64,000 bases of DNA from Magnetovibrio sp. (GCA_028281525.1 JANQJR010000019.1:26027-90026), one strand, 5' to 3'; positions 36,586 to 45,755 are shown, counted from the stretch's first letter. Made by a program: numbers and translations. The notes: generated by a model not told the origin, from the letters alone.

Positions 36586-36795
36586 ATGATGCTTTGGAAA
36601 CAGTTGGCCGATCGATTGAAGGCGGGAATGCACGGCGCGAATACGCCGTTTAGCCGCAGCCATCTGCTCGCGCATCGCAAACCGGTTCAACCCAAGCACG
36701 GCGAAGAAGTCAAATCGAACAAAAAGACCAAAGAGCGTTCAGCACAGTCCCAAATCGGTGAGTTGGTCAAACCGACCGGGCACCATAGCTTTTGA
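36586..36795 (+). CDS. Small basic protein in the iron locus
   Basis: A roughly 69-residue, Lys/His/Arg-rich protein (MMLWKQLADRLKAGMHG at the start, VKSNKKTKERSAQSQ in the middle, GHHSF at the end). No domain is recognised and no membrane segment. A GTG at 36571 is also in frame; the ATG at 36586 has GGGG about ten bases before it. Position between a Fur-box-like site and bfd, 18 bases from it, suggests an iron-regulated role, but the function is unknown. Confidence 0.5.
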   Translation: MMLWKQLADRLKAGMHGANTPFSRSHLLAHRKPVQPKHGEEVKSNKKTKERSAQSQIGELVKPTGHHSF

Positions 36796-36813
36796 ATATG
36801 AGGTTTTGATCAC

Positions 36814-37011
36814 ATGTATGTTTGTGTTTGCCGCGGAATATCCGACAACCACGTGAAAGAAGCCGTCAACGACGGGGCGCAAACGCCCAAATGCGTGTTC
36901 CGTTCGTGCGGCAAGAAACCCAAATGCGGTAAATGCATTTCCCATCTGTCGGATCATATTGAAGCCCATGCCGGCGCCCGAATTTCACCCATGGGCGTGG
37001 CGGCGGAATAA
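36814..37011 (+). CDS. bfd: Bacterioferritin-associated ferredoxin
   Basis: A 65-residue [2Fe-2S] protein that delivers electrons to bacterioferritin so that stored iron can be released. The cluster ligands C4, C6, C38 and C41 occupy exactly the Bfd positions (MYVCVCRG and KPKCGKC). Two extra cysteines, C27 and C32, are present. It is followed by two bacterioferritin genes, its expected partners. Confidence 0.93.
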   Translation: MYVCVCRGISDNHVKEAVNDGAQTPKCVFRSCGKKPKCGKCISHLSDHIEAHAGARISPMGVAAE

Positions 37012-37138
37012 CAGAATTGCGGATTGAGCGGATTTCGCCCCATATGCGTGGGGGCGGAAGCACATAATCATGGCTGTGGCCGCGGGACAGCCTATATAGA
37101 AACTACACACATTTATAATTCATTGACGGGGGTTTCCC

Positions 37139-37618
37139 ATGCAAGGTCAAGACAGTGTCCTCGACCACCTCAATATCGTTTTGAAAAACGAATTGACGTG
37201 TATCAACCAGTCCTTTCTTCATGCGCGCATGCTCGACAACTGGGGCATCGGGCGGTTCGGCAAAAAAGCCTACAAGCGTTCCATCCGCGCCATGAAGGAT
37301 GCGGACGAGGTGATGGAACGTATCCTGTTTCTCGAAGGCTTGCCGGGCATGCAGGAACTCGGCAAGTTGTGGATTGGTGAAAACGTCAAGGAAATCCTCG
37401 ACTGCGAAATGAAGCTGGAATTGCACAGCCTCAAGGACCTGAACGCCGCCGTTGTTGAATGTGAAACGCAGCGTGACTTCGTCAGCCGTGACGAGCTAAC
37501 CGAGATCATTGAAAATCACGAAGAATACGTCGACTGGATTGAGGCCCAGCTTTATCAGGTCGAAAAGATGGGCATCGAAAATTATACCCAGCTGATGGCT
37601 GGCGAAGGGGAGGACTGA
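37139..37618 (+). CDS. bfr: Bacterioferritin, heme-binding subunit type (ferroxidase residues lost)
   Basis: A 159-residue bacterioferritin. By alignment with E. coli Bfr, Met52, the axial heme ligand, is kept (SIRAMKDADE), but the ferroxidase site is broken: Glu51 is Ala, His54 is Asp, Glu127 is His and His130 is Tyr; Glu18 and Glu94 remain, and Tyr25 is Ser. So this subunit should bind heme at the dimer interface but not oxidise iron. It is followed after three bases by a complementary subunit gene. Hetero-oligomeric Bfr of this kind is known from Magnetospirillum. Confidence 0.93.
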   Translation: MQGQDSVLDHLNIVLKNELTCINQSFLHARMLDNWGIGRFGKKAYKRSIRAMKDADEVMERILFLEGLPGMQELGKLWIGENVKEILDCEMKLELHSLKDLNAAVVECETQRDFVSRDELTEIIENHEEYVDWIEAQLYQVEKMGIENYTQLMAGEGED

Positions 37619-37621
37619 TCC

Positions 37622-38107
37622 ATGCAAGGCAACCAAAAAGTCATCGGCGCGCTGAACGAGCTTCTTGCGTATGAACTGGCGTCGGCGGATCAGTACTTCA
37701 TCCATTCTCAGATGTATGAAGACTGGGGCCTGCACATGCTCTATGAGCGCATTCACCATGAATGGGAAGAAGAGCTCGATCACGCCAAGCGTCTGATCGA
37801 ACGCATCTTGTTCTTGGAAGGCACGCCCGACGTCGTCACCCGCGACAAAATCACCATCGGCAAGGACGTGCCCAGCATGCTGAAAAGCGATCTGGATATG
37901 GAATATCGCGCGGTCGAAAAGCTTAAGGACTCGATCGCGCTGTGCGAAGCGGAGAAGGATTTCTACTCGCGCGAAGTGCTCGTCGGTCTGTTGGAAGACA
38001 CGGAAATGGATCACGCCTACTGGCTCGAACAGCAGTTGGGCCTGATCGACAAGATGGGCTTGCAGAACTACATCGAGCATTCCGCCCGCGGCGGCGGTGG
38101 CGGCTGA
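37622..38107 (+). CDS. bfr: Bacterioferritin, ferroxidase subunit type (heme ligand lost)
   Basis: A 161-residue bacterioferritin. All ferroxidase ligands are present by alignment with E. coli Bfr: Glu18, Glu51, His54 (EEELDHAKR), Glu94, Glu127 and His130 (TEMDHAYW), with Tyr25. The heme ligand Met52 is Leu. It ends in a Gly-rich tail. Together with the upstream subunit it should form a mixed 24-mer storing iron, served by Bfd. Confidence 0.93.
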   Translation: MQGNQKVIGALNELLAYELASADQYFIHSQMYEDWGLHMLYERIHHEWEEELDHAKRLIERILFLEGTPDVVTRDKITIGKDVPSMLKSDLDMEYRAVEKLKDSIALCEAEKDFYSREVLVGLLEDTEMDHAYWLEQQLGLIDKMGLQNYIEHSARGGGGG

Positions 38108-38176
38108 GCACCGGCGTTTGGGTCCCCGACCGCAACGTATAAATATTGCGTTTACGGTCGAGAGGGGCGTTGGAAT

Positions 38177-39040
38177 TTAAGAAGGCCACAAATAGGCGGG
38201 CAGGGTTGTGGACCATGGGCCGCCTGGGCCGTCGGATGAATACTGCCAGCCCATCACGCCACCGAAGTTGCTTTGCGCGGCCAGCAACGGCGTGATGATT
38301 TCTTCGCCGATGTCTGTTGCGGATATCCAGCCGGAACCCGCGTCGCCTTGCCCGACGGGCTTGCCGACGAGCAACCGGGATGCGTCGATGCCGCTAAAGC
38401 CGCTCCAGCCAGCCACGATCGCAGTGTAATTATCGATGATCTGGGAAACAGGCGTCACGTACCATGGATTGTTGTAATACTGCATATACAGACGGTCGAT
38501 GGAATCACCGGTGTTGGCGAGAATTTGCGCATAGGGGATGTTTGAGTCGCCTTGCCATAAATATGGGGGCTGGGGCGCATGGCTGATGATCTTGTCTGTG
38601 CCGATGGCTGTGCGTAGATCGTTCGTGAGATCGGACGCAAAGCTCACACCGTCATAGGGGGTGCCGTTCATGAGGGCATCCGTATCTTCATAGTCGATGT
38701 CGATACCGTCCAAGTTGAACTCGGTCACGAAAGCCGCGAGTTGATCGGCAACGCTGCTGACGTTTTGAGACAGCAGGGTATAATTGATCGGTTGCCCGTC
38801 CAGTCCGATCGCGCCGCCGAACGACAGATGCACCATGATGCCGGCTTGCTGGAGAGTCGCGATGTCTGCTTTGAGATCGGATGTGCTGGGCAGATTGCCG
38901 CTGAGCACCAGTGTGGTCGATTGACTGTTTTCCGGCACTGTAAAGGCCAGAATCACATCGGTATACGGGGTGCTTGTAAGCGATGAGAGCGGCAGCGTGT
39001 TGTCATTGTAATAGATCACCATCAGTGGTTTTTGGGCCAT
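38177..39040 (-). CDS. Glycoside hydrolase family 18-like protein without signal peptide
   Basis: A 287-residue protein with a GH18 (chitinase-like) TIM barrel. The catalytic motif DGIDIDYE is complete, with Glu at residue 118 as acid; other blocks are VILAFTVPE, MVHLSFGGA, YMQYYNN and GVMGWQYSSD. No signal peptide is visible, so it is either cytoplasmic or exported by an unknown route. An in-frame ATG at 39049 would add three residues. It converges on the second bfr gene. Substrate unknown; chitin or peptidoglycan-type N-acetylglucosamine polymers are typical. Confidence 0.85.
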   Translation of the reverse strand: MAQKPLMVIYYNDNTLPLSSLTSTPYTDVILAFTVPENSQSTTLVLSGNLPSTSDLKADIATLQQAGIMVHLSFGGAIGLDGQPINYTLLSQNVSSVADQLAAFVTEFNLDGIDIDYEDTDALMNGTPYDGVSFASDLTNDLRTAIGTDKIISHAPQPPYLWQGDSNIPYAQILANTGDSIDRLYMQYYNNPWYVTPVSQIIDNYTAIVAGWSGFSGIDASRLLVGKPVGQGDAGSGWISATDIGEEIITPLLAAQSNFGGVMGWQYSSDGPGGPWSTTLPAYLWPS

Positions 39041-39194
39041 CGTATCCATCCATTTTGATGAGAGTTACGGCATCTATAAACAATTTATAGGGGAAATTTT
39101 TATGCGTATCAATGATTGTGTATGTATTCATTATGTCTACTTTAGAATGTATGTCTTGGGTGCGCCGCAAGCATCGCTGCAAGAATAACGAAGG

Positions 39195-39872
39195 CTATCC
39201 TAAAAGTGGGATGAGGGCGCGGGCCTGGTCCAGGTTGTCGGCGGCTTTGACGACAAAGCCGTCATCACCCACGGTCAAGGCGTCCTCGCGCTCGCCTGCG
39301 CGCGCGCCGTGGCCGGTCAGCACATGCACGCCGCCCGAAAGCCCCGCGTTCTTACCCGCGAGGACATCAAGCGCCCGGTCACCGACGATCCATGACTTTT
39401 CAAGTTGGACCCCCATCATGTCGCGGGCCAACTGCAGCATACCGGGGTTGGGTTTGCGCGCGGGATGATCGTCGTGCGCGTAGACGCCTTGGGCTTTGGC
39501 GTGAAACGGGCAGGCGAACACGCCATCCACATGCGCGCCGTCTTCGGCCAAGTCGCCCAAGATGCGGGTTTGCACGGCGACGAAATCGTCCCAGCCGAAA
39601 TACCCATAACCTATACCGGCTTGGTTGGTGACGAAAATCACCGGCACGTTCAAGGCGTTTGCGCGTTTAATGGTCTGGGCGGCGTTGGGCGTCAACACGA
39701 CTTCTTCCGGTTTGTGCAGATAATGCGCGTCTTCCACCACCACGCCGTCGCGGTCGAGGAACAACGCCGGGCGGTCTTCGGTTTGTGTGCGCGGCGTCAG
39801 CGTTTGAGTCCACACGCCGTCGGTGAAGCGCGCGCCATCGGGAAAGGCTTTGGGTTCGGGGTAAGCGGTCAT
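39195..39872 (-). CDS. HAD phosphatase, GmhB/HisB-N-like
   Basis: A 225-residue HAD-family phosphatase like D-glycero-D-manno-heptose-1,7-bisphosphate 7-phosphatase (GmhB). Motif I is ALFLDRDGVVVED, motif II FVTNQAGIGYG, then RKPNPGM and motif IV WIVGDRALDVLAG. The zinc loop has only part of the usual ligands: CPFHAKAQGVYAHDDH keeps Cys-x-x-His but lacks the second Cys-x-Cys. A 40-residue N-terminal extension precedes the domain. It overlaps the degenerate SDR gene by four bases and may act in lipopolysaccharide heptose supply, but a histidinol-phosphatase-like substrate is possible. Confidence 0.78.
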   Translation of the reverse strand: MTAYPEPKAFPDGARFTDGVWTQTLTPRTQTEDRPALFLDRDGVVVEDAHYLHKPEEVVLTPNAAQTIKRANALNVPVIFVTNQAGIGYGYFGWDDFVAVQTRILGDLAEDGAHVDGVFACPFHAKAQGVYAHDDHPARKPNPGMLQLARDMMGVQLEKSWIVGDRALDVLAGKNAGLSGGVHVLTGHGARAGEREDALTVGDDGFVVKAADNLDQARALIPLLG

Positions 39873-40588
39873 GCGTTTTCTTTTTGCTCGTCTTGGTCGT
39901 CGTCTTTGTTGAGGATGTCCAAAATCTCACCGGCGGTGATCAGGGACCCGGTGGGGAAATGTTGCGGTTCCAGCGCCAAGCGGGTCAGCGCCTCCGACAA
40001 CTGGGCGGCGTCCACGGTGCGCCCGGTGAGCAACCCGATGATGCGCACGCCTTTTGCCAAATCCTGGCCCAAACCTTCGACCATGGTTTTCAGCACCGCG
40101 CCGGAGGCGCTGGCGCAGATGTCGTCGGGGTCCGTCTTCGCGGGCGTGTCGATGACGAACACGATCAGGCCGTTGCCTTCATCTTCCATGTGGCCGATCA
40201 TTTCGCGCGCCATATTGATGGGCGCGAACACGGCGGCCTCCCAGCTTTTGCGCCAGCGCGCATCTTCGATGTCTTCCAACGTGCCTTTCGGCAGGTTGCC
40301 GGTGCAGCTGATGAAGATGTCCGCGTCCGCGCAGGCCATGCCGATGGCTTCCGCATCCACCGGGTTGGCGGGATTGCCCATGTGCAGTTCGGTTTCCACC
40401 GCATACGTTGAGCGCAGGTCGTTGGCGACCTGATAGATGTTGGCGAACTTCTGGCCCACCACGTAAAGACCGCAGCCGGTTTGCGCCAGCGCCCGCGCGG
40501 CCATCAGGCCGATGCCGCCGGCGGCTCCGGTGATCAGGGCCTTGTTGTTGGAGAGCGGTCCTTTCATGGGTGGTGTCTCTTCAGTCAT
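39869..40588 (-). CDS. Short-chain dehydrogenase-like protein lacking catalytic residues
   Basis: A 239-residue Rossmann protein of the SDR superfamily. The cofactor motif [15 protein letters not shown] is intact near the N-terminus. At the active site the usual YxxxK segment reads [10 protein letters not shown], so both the catalytic Tyr and Lys appear to be missing. The end is a charged tail. It overlaps nadB by eight bases at the start and the HAD phosphatase at the stop; an ATG at 40567 is an alternative start. Likely a nucleotide-binding protein without classical dehydrogenase chemistry. Confidence 0.78.
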   Translation of the reverse strand: MTEETPPMKGPLSNNKALITGAAGGIGLMAARALAQTGCGLYVVGQKFANIYQVANDLRSTYAVETELHMGNPANPVDAEAIGMACADADIFISCTGNLPKGTLEDIEDARWRKSWEAAVFAPINMAREMIGHMEDEGNGLIVFVIDTPAKTDPDDICASASGAVLKTMVEGLGQDLAKGVRIIGLLTGRTVDAAQLSEALTRLALEPQHFPTGSLITAGEILDILNKDDDQDEQKENA

Positions 40589-42218
40589 CGGAAGGGCGGT
40601 AGCGTTTGGGGGTCAAGACAGTGGGCCTGGGCGGCTTGCTGTCGTCGGTCTGGGGATAATCCAAGGTCGAATGCAAGCCCCGGCTTTCCTTGCGCGCTTG
40701 GGCGGAGCGGATGATCAGTTCCGCGCAGACCGCCAGGTTGCGCAATTCAAGAAGATCGCCGTTGACCTTTTTATTGCCGTAGTACTCGACGATTTCGTCC
40801 TGCAGCATTTCAATGCGGGTCTGGGCGCGGGCCAGACGTTTGTCGGTGCGCACGATGCCCACGTAATCCCACATGAAGCGGCGCAGTTCATCCCAGTTGT
40901 GCGCGATCACCACTTGTTCGTCGGCGCCGGTAACTTTGCTTTCGTCCCACGGCGGGGTTTCGGGCGGCAGCGTTTCTTCCTTGACCTTGACGCGCTGCAG
41001 GCGGTCCTTGATGTCGTGCGCCGCCGCCGTGGAATAGACCAGGCACTCCAGCAACGAATTGCTCGCCATGCGGTTCGCGCCGTGAAGACCGGTGTAGGTG
41101 ACTTCACCGATGGCGTACAGGCCCTTCACATCCGTGCGTCCGCGCTGATCGACCATCACGCCGCCGCAGGTATAGTGCGCGGCGGGCACCACCGGCAGCG
41201 GCTCCTGCGTCATGTCGAAGCCGTAGCGTTTGGTGTTGGCGTAGATCGTGGGGAAGTGCTTCTTGATGAAGTCTTTGCCTTTGTGGCTGATGTCCAGATA
41301 CATGCAGTCCGCGCCTAAGCGTTTCATTTCATAATCGATGGCGCGCGCCACGATGTCGCGGGGCGCCAGCTCGCCGCGCTCGTCGAACTCATACATGAAA
41401 CGTGTGCCGTCGGGACGCTTGAGCAAACCGCCTTCGCCGCGCACCGCTTCGGACACCAGGAACGATTTGGCTTGGGGATGATACAAGCACGTCGGATGGA
41501 ACTGCGTAAATTCCATGTTCGCAATCCGGCACCCCGCGCGCCACGCCATGGCGATGCCGTCGCCGGTGCAGATGTCGGGGTTGGAGGTGTAAAGATACAC
41601 CTTGCTCACGCCGCCGGTCGCGAGCACCACGAACGGTGCGGAAAAGGCGCGCACTTCGCCGCTTTGGGTGTTGAGCGCATGCAGACCCGTGACGCGTTTG
41701 GAGCGCCCGTGCACGTCGCGTTCGCACCACAAGTCGACGGCGTTGTGGTGTTCAAACACAGTGATGTTGTCCGCCTCGCGCACCCGCTCTTCCAGGGTGG
41801 TTTCGATGGCTTGACCGGTGGCGTCGGCGGCGTGCACCACACGGCGGTGGCTGTGGCCGCCTTCGCGGGTCAGGTGGTATTCGGGATTGCCGGCGCTGTC
41901 GGTGCGGGTGGTGAACTCGACTCCGTAACCGGCCAGTTTTTCGATTGCTTCGCGTCCGTGCTCGACGATGAAGCGCACCACGTCTTCCTCGCACAGGCCC
42001 GCACCGGCGTTCAGCGTATCGGCGATGTGGGATTCGACGGTGTCGTGTTCGTCCAGCACCGCGGCGATGCCGCCTTGAGCGTAGTAGGTGTTGCTTTCAT
42101 GCAGTTCCGACTTGGTGATCACCGCGACGCGGGCGAACGCCGCCATCTCCAAGGCCAGATTCAGCCCCGAAGCGCCGCTGCCGACGACCAGCACGTCGAA
42201 TTGGTTTTCAGAAGTCAA
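40581..42218 (-). CDS. nadB: L-aspartate oxidase
   Basis: FAD enzyme that oxidises L-aspartate to iminoaspartate, first step of de novo NAD synthesis. FAD motif [16 protein letters not shown] at the N-terminus, family blocks [40 protein letters not shown] choose the TTG at 42218 (545 residues) because GAGGGG lies six bases before it and protein similarity begins just after; the frame is also open up to an ATG at 42269, which lacks a ribosome site and would translate a hairpin. NadC and NadA genes lie beyond the secreted phytase-like gene. Confidence 0.93.
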   Translation of the reverse strand: MTSENQFDVLVVGSGASGLNLALEMAAFARVAVITKSELHESNTYYAQGGIAAVLDEHDTVESHIADTLNAGAGLCEEDVVRFIVEHGREAIEKLAGYGVEFTTRTDSAGNPEYHLTREGGHSHRRVVHAADATGQAIETTLEERVREADNITVFEHHNAVDLWCERDVHGRSKRVTGLHALNTQSGEVRAFSAPFVVLATGGVSKVYLYTSNPDICTGDGIAMAWRAGCRIANMEFTQFHPTCLYHPQAKSFLVSEAVRGEGGLLKRPDGTRFMYEFDERGELAPRDIVARAIDYEMKRLGADCMYLDISHKGKDFIKKHFPTIYANTKRYGFDMTQEPLPVVPAAHYTCGGVMVDQRGRTDVKGLYAIGEVTYTGLHGANRMASNSLLECLVYSTAAAHDIKDRLQRVKVKEETLPPETPPWDESKVTGADEQVVIAHNWDELRRFMWDYVGIVRTDKRLARAQTRIEMLQDEIVEYYGNKKVNGDLLELRNLAVCAELIIRSAQARKESRGLHSTLDYPQTDDSKPPRPTVLTPKRYRPSDD

Positions 42219-42238
42219 TGTGCGCCCCTCGTGAGCGA

Positions 42239-42266
42239 ACCCCCATTGCGTAGCGTCAACGGGGGT
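42239..42266 (-). promoter_or_regulatory. Hairpin in the nadB leader
   Basis: ACCCCC and GGGGGT arms with a further TTG/CAA pair and one internal mismatch form a hairpin about 20 bases before the proposed nadB start. There is no T-run. It could be a leader structure; it also argues against the upstream ATG as the start. Confidence 0.4.
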
Positions 42267-42445
42267 CATTTCAAAATGATCGGCAGCCGTAACCCAGCAA
42301 AAACACCAAAATGCTTGCGCAAAGCTGCGCGGTTACAAACCTGCAACCTCACTGTCAATTCCCTCACATATTCCGGTTTTAGGTTAACCACTTGCCCGTC
42401 TTTTTATCCGGTTTCACATCGATTTTAAACAAAAAGGGGAAGGCC

Positions 42446-44680
42446 ATGTCGCCATTTCGTAAAGCTTTGTTCGTATCTGGGGTGGTGTCGTTTGCCGTCT
42501 TGGGCGCTGTTTCCGCCATGGCTGAGGGCCAGAAGGAACAGGGCTGGTTCTTCAGCCGCGCGGCGACCTATCCGGTCTATGACACGCTCGACGCCGGCGC
42601 CGATCCGAAGACCGAAACCGCGGCTGAAATCGCCGCCACGTCTCAGGACGGCCGCTTCGTGGTGTTTACGGACAGCCCCGGCGAAGCCCTTGTCTTTTTG
42701 GATATCGCCTTTCCCGCGTCCCCTGACCCTGCGGGCCGCACGCAGTTGGCGGGCGAGCCGACCTCCGTCGCCGTCGCGGGCGGCATGGCGCTCGCGGGCG
42801 TCAACACCTCAGAAAGTTATGTGAAGCCGTCGGGCCATTTGGCCGTGGTCGACATGAAAACCCGCGAAATCGTGCAAATCTGCGATGTCGGCGGTCAACC
42901 CGATTCCGTGGCCGTGAGCCCGGACGGTAAGTTTGTGGCCATCGCCATCGAAAACGAACGCGATGAAGACCTGAATGACGGCGTCATTCCGCAAATGCCG
43001 GCGGGATATCTGGCGGTGTTTGAACTGGACGGCAAGCATATGGTCGACAACTGCAAAAGTGTGGACAAGGTCGGCCTGAGCAGTTTGGCGAAAGTCGCGC
43101 CCAGCGATCCGGAACCGGAATTCGTGGACATCAATTCCGATAACATCGCCGTCATCACGTTGCAGGAGAACAACCACATCGCCCTGATCGACCTGAAGCG
43201 CGGAAAGGTGATCGAGCATTTCTCCGCCGGAGTCTCCAGCGCCAAGGCCATTCCCGCCAAAAAGGCGCGCTTGAGTGACGGCACCGGCGCGATCCACGAT
43301 GAGCCCCGCGAACCCGACGCCGTCGCCTGGATCGACAATGCGCGTTTCGTGACCGCCAACGAAGGCGATTACGAAGGCGGCTCGCGCGGCTTCACCATCT
43401 GGAGCAAGGACGGCAATGTGCTTTACGACAGCGGCGCGTTGATGGAAGTTCTGGCCATGAAGCACGGCCACTATCCGGCAAAGCGCGCGCACAAGAAGGG
43501 TACCGAACCCGAAGGCGTGGCCGTGGGCGAATTCGGTGGTGAACGCTTCATCTTCGTCAACTCCGAGCGCGCGAACTTCGTCGCGGCGTTCCGCGACACC
43601 GGCGGCGCGCCGCAGTTCATGCAGTTCTTGCCGACCCATGTAAAGCCGGAGGGCCTACTGCCCATCGGCAAGCGCGGCCTGTTCGTCGTCGCCAACGAAG
43701 AAGACAGCGCCAAGGACAAGGTTCGCGCGGCGCTGAGCATCTATCGTTTCGGCGCGCATGCAGCCGAATACCCGACCCTGGTGTCCACCATCGACCGCGA
43801 CACCCGCGCGCCGATCGGCTGGGGCGCGCTGTCGGGCATGGTCGGCGATCCGAAGTTGGATGACATCGTTTACGCTGTCAGCGACAGCTTCTACGACAAG
43901 GCGCGTATCTTCGCCATCGATGCTTCGGGCAGCGTGGCGAAGATCGTTTCCCACGTCGATCTGTTCGGCGGCACCGCCAAGCGCTACGACTTGGAAGGCA
44001 TCGCCATGCGGGGGCAGGGTGGATTTTGGTTGAGCAGCGAAGGTCATCCGAAAAAAAAGATGAAGCACTATCTGCTGCAGGTCGAGGCCAGCGGTGAAGT
44101 CGAACAGGAAATCGAATTGCCCAAGGCACTGGTCGAAAACGCCGTGCGCTTCAGCCTGGAAGGCGTCGCGGAATATCGCTCCGGCGGTCTGGATCGTGTG
44201 ATCGTGGCGTTCCAGCGCAGTTGGAAGGACGACCCCAAGAACATGGCGAAGTTGGGCATCTACACGCCGAAAACCAAATCCTGGGCGTTTGTCCACTATC
44301 CGTTGGACACCCCCCGCAGCCCCGCTGGTGGCTGGGTCGGCTTGTCCGAAATCACTCACGTGAAGGGCGAAGAGTTTCTCCTTTTGGAACGCGATAATCA
44401 AAGCGGTCCCGACGCGGCGATCAAGCAGGTGACCCGCATCTCGCTCAAGGACGTGAAGCCCGCCCCCCTGGGCGGCACGCTGCCGGTTGTGAACAAGACG
44501 GTGGTGATGGACTTGCTGCCGCAGATGTCGGCCACCAACGGCTGGACCCCGGACAAGGTCGAAGGCTTGGCGATCACCAAGGGTGGCCGCGTTCTGGCGG
44601 TCACCGACAACGACGGTGTCGACGACGCCAGCGGTGACACGTTGTTCATGGATCTGGGCTCCATCAACGAGTTGATGTAA
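42446..44680 (+). CDS. Secreted phytase-like esterase / beta-propeller protein
   Basis: A 744-residue exported protein. Signal peptide about residues 1-27 (VSAMAEG). The N-terminal half is a beta-propeller-like repeat region (PTSVAVAGGMALAGVNTSE; PDSVAVSPDGKFVAIAIENERDEDL), related to choice-of-anchor/alkaline-phosphatase-associated propellers; the C-terminal half resembles the esterase-like phytase domain (YDLEGIAMRGQGGFWLSSEG; WTPDKVEGLAITKGGRVLAVTDNDG). The ATG at 42446 has AGGGGAAGG upstream. A role in periplasmic phosphate-ester scavenging is inferred from the domain name, not shown. Divergent from nadB. Confidence 0.8.
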   Translation: MSPFRKALFVSGVVSFAVLGAVSAMAEGQKEQGWFFSRAATYPVYDTLDAGADPKTETAAEIAATSQDGRFVVFTDSPGEALVFLDIAFPASPDPAGRTQLAGEPTSVAVAGGMALAGVNTSESYVKPSGHLAVVDMKTREIVQICDVGGQPDSVAVSPDGKFVAIAIENERDEDLNDGVIPQMPAGYLAVFELDGKHMVDNCKSVDKVGLSSLAKVAPSDPEPEFVDINSDNIAVITLQENNHIALIDLKRGKVIEHFSAGVSSAKAIPAKKARLSDGTGAIHDEPREPDAVAWIDNARFVTANEGDYEGGSRGFTIWSKDGNVLYDSGALMEVLAMKHGHYPAKRAHKKGTEPEGVAVGEFGGERFIFVNSERANFVAAFRDTGGAPQFMQFLPTHVKPEGLLPIGKRGLFVVANEEDSAKDKVRAALSIYRFGAHAAEYPTLVSTIDRDTRAPIGWGALSGMVGDPKLDDIVYAVSDSFYDKARIFAIDASGSVAKIVSHVDLFGGTAKRYDLEGIAMRGQGGFWLSSEGHPKKKMKHYLLQVEASGEVEQEIELPKALVENAVRFSLEGVAEYRSGGLDRVIVAFQRSWKDDPKNMAKLGIYTPKTKSWAFVHYPLDTPRSPAGGWVGLSEITHVKGEEFLLLERDNQSGPDAAIKQVTRISLKDVKPAPLGGTLPVVNKTVVMDLLPQMSATNGWTPDKVEGLAITKGGRVLAVTDNDGVDDASGDTLFMDLGSINELM

Positions 44681-44774
44681 GGCGGTTCCCTAAACCACCA
44701 AAGGCTGCGTCCTGGAATTGCGGTTCCGGGGTGTTGCTTTGTGTGGGTAGCAATCGCTTGTGTCGTGCTGGTGC

Positions 44775-44870
44775 CGTCATTGCGAGAAGCGGCAAAGCCG
44801 CGACGAAGCAATCCATAGCTTGGCTAGGGGGCGTTCTGGATTGCTTCGTCACTGTGTTCCTCGCAATGAC
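44775..44870. repeat. Dispersed palindromic repeat type 2, copy B
   Basis: A palindromic element with ends CGTCATTGCGAG and CTCGCAATGAC and inner arms CGAAGCAATCC / GGATTGCTTCG. It matches the copy at 8876-8962 in ends, arms and order. It lies between the convergent phytase-like and nadC genes. Confidence 0.82.
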
Positions 44871-44875
44871 ATGTT

Positions 44876-45751
44876 TTAATCGGCGCTCCAGTCCAGCCCG
44901 ATGTCGGTCGCCGGGGCGGATTGGGTGATGCGCCCGATGGAGATGCTGTCCACGCCGGTTTCGGCGATGGCGCGCACCGTGTCCAGGGTGACGCCGCCGG
45001 ATGCTTCGGAGCGTGCGCGTCCGCCGATGATGGCGACCGCTTCGCTGAGTTCGCGCAGTCCCATGTTGTCGAGCAAGATGGCGTCCACACCAAGCTCCAC
45101 CGCTTCACGCACTTGATCCAGAGTGTCGCATTCCACTTCGATTTTTGCGTGGCCCGCTTGGGAATATCCTTGAGCCTTCGCACCGTTTACGGCGGCGGTG
45201 ATGGAGCCCGCCACCGCGACATGGTTGTCTTTGATCAGAACCAGATCGTCGAGTCGCATGCGGTGGTTGACCGCACCGCCCATCCGCGCGGCATACTTGG
45301 CGAGTTCGCGGTAGCCCGGTAGGGTCTTGCGGGTGTCCAGGATTTGAGCATTGGTGCCGTCCACGGCGTCCACGTAGGCTCTGGCCAAGGTGGCGATGCC
45401 GCTTAAGTGCTGGACGAAGTTGAGCGCGGTGCGCTCCGCCGTGAGCAGCGCACGGGCCGGGCCGCGGACCCGTCCCAGGGTTCTGCCGGCTTTGACGCGC
45501 TGGCCGTCCGCCGCTTCCGGCCGCCAATCGATGGCGGGGTCGACGGCATGAAAAACCCGTTCCGCGAGCCACAAACCCGCGATCACCATTTCATGGCGTG
45601 CAGCCATGACGCCGGAAAATATCAGGTCTTCGGGAATGGTGGAGGTCGACGTGATGTCGCCGCCTGCGCCCAAGTCTTCGCTGAGCGCAGCTTGGATCAA
45701 GCGTTTAACGGCGTCCGCGCCGACGCCTTCGGGATAGCCGGATGTGGTCAT
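44876..45751 (-). CDS. nadC: Quinolinate phosphoribosyltransferase
   Basis: Converts quinolinate and PRPP to nicotinate mononucleotide in NAD synthesis. 291 residues, the usual length. Conserved blocks are LSEDLGAGGDITS, NFVQHLSGIATLA, DTRKTLPGYR, GGAVNHRMRLDDLVLIKDNH and, near the end, ASGGVTLDTV. The ATG at 45751 follows the nadA stop by four bases, so nadA-nadC form an operon. Confidence 0.95.
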   Translation of the reverse strand: MTTSGYPEGVGADAVKRLIQAALSEDLGAGGDITSTSTIPEDLIFSGVMAARHEMVIAGLWLAERVFHAVDPAIDWRPEAADGQRVKAGRTLGRVRGPARALLTAERTALNFVQHLSGIATLARAYVDAVDGTNAQILDTRKTLPGYRELAKYAARMGGAVNHRMRLDDLVLIKDNHVAVAGSITAAVNGAKAQGYSQAGHAKIEVECDTLDQVREAVELGVDAILLDNMGLRELSEAVAIIGGRARSEASGGVTLDTVRAIAETGVDSISIGRITQSAPATDIGLDWSAD

Positions 45752-45755
45752 GAAA

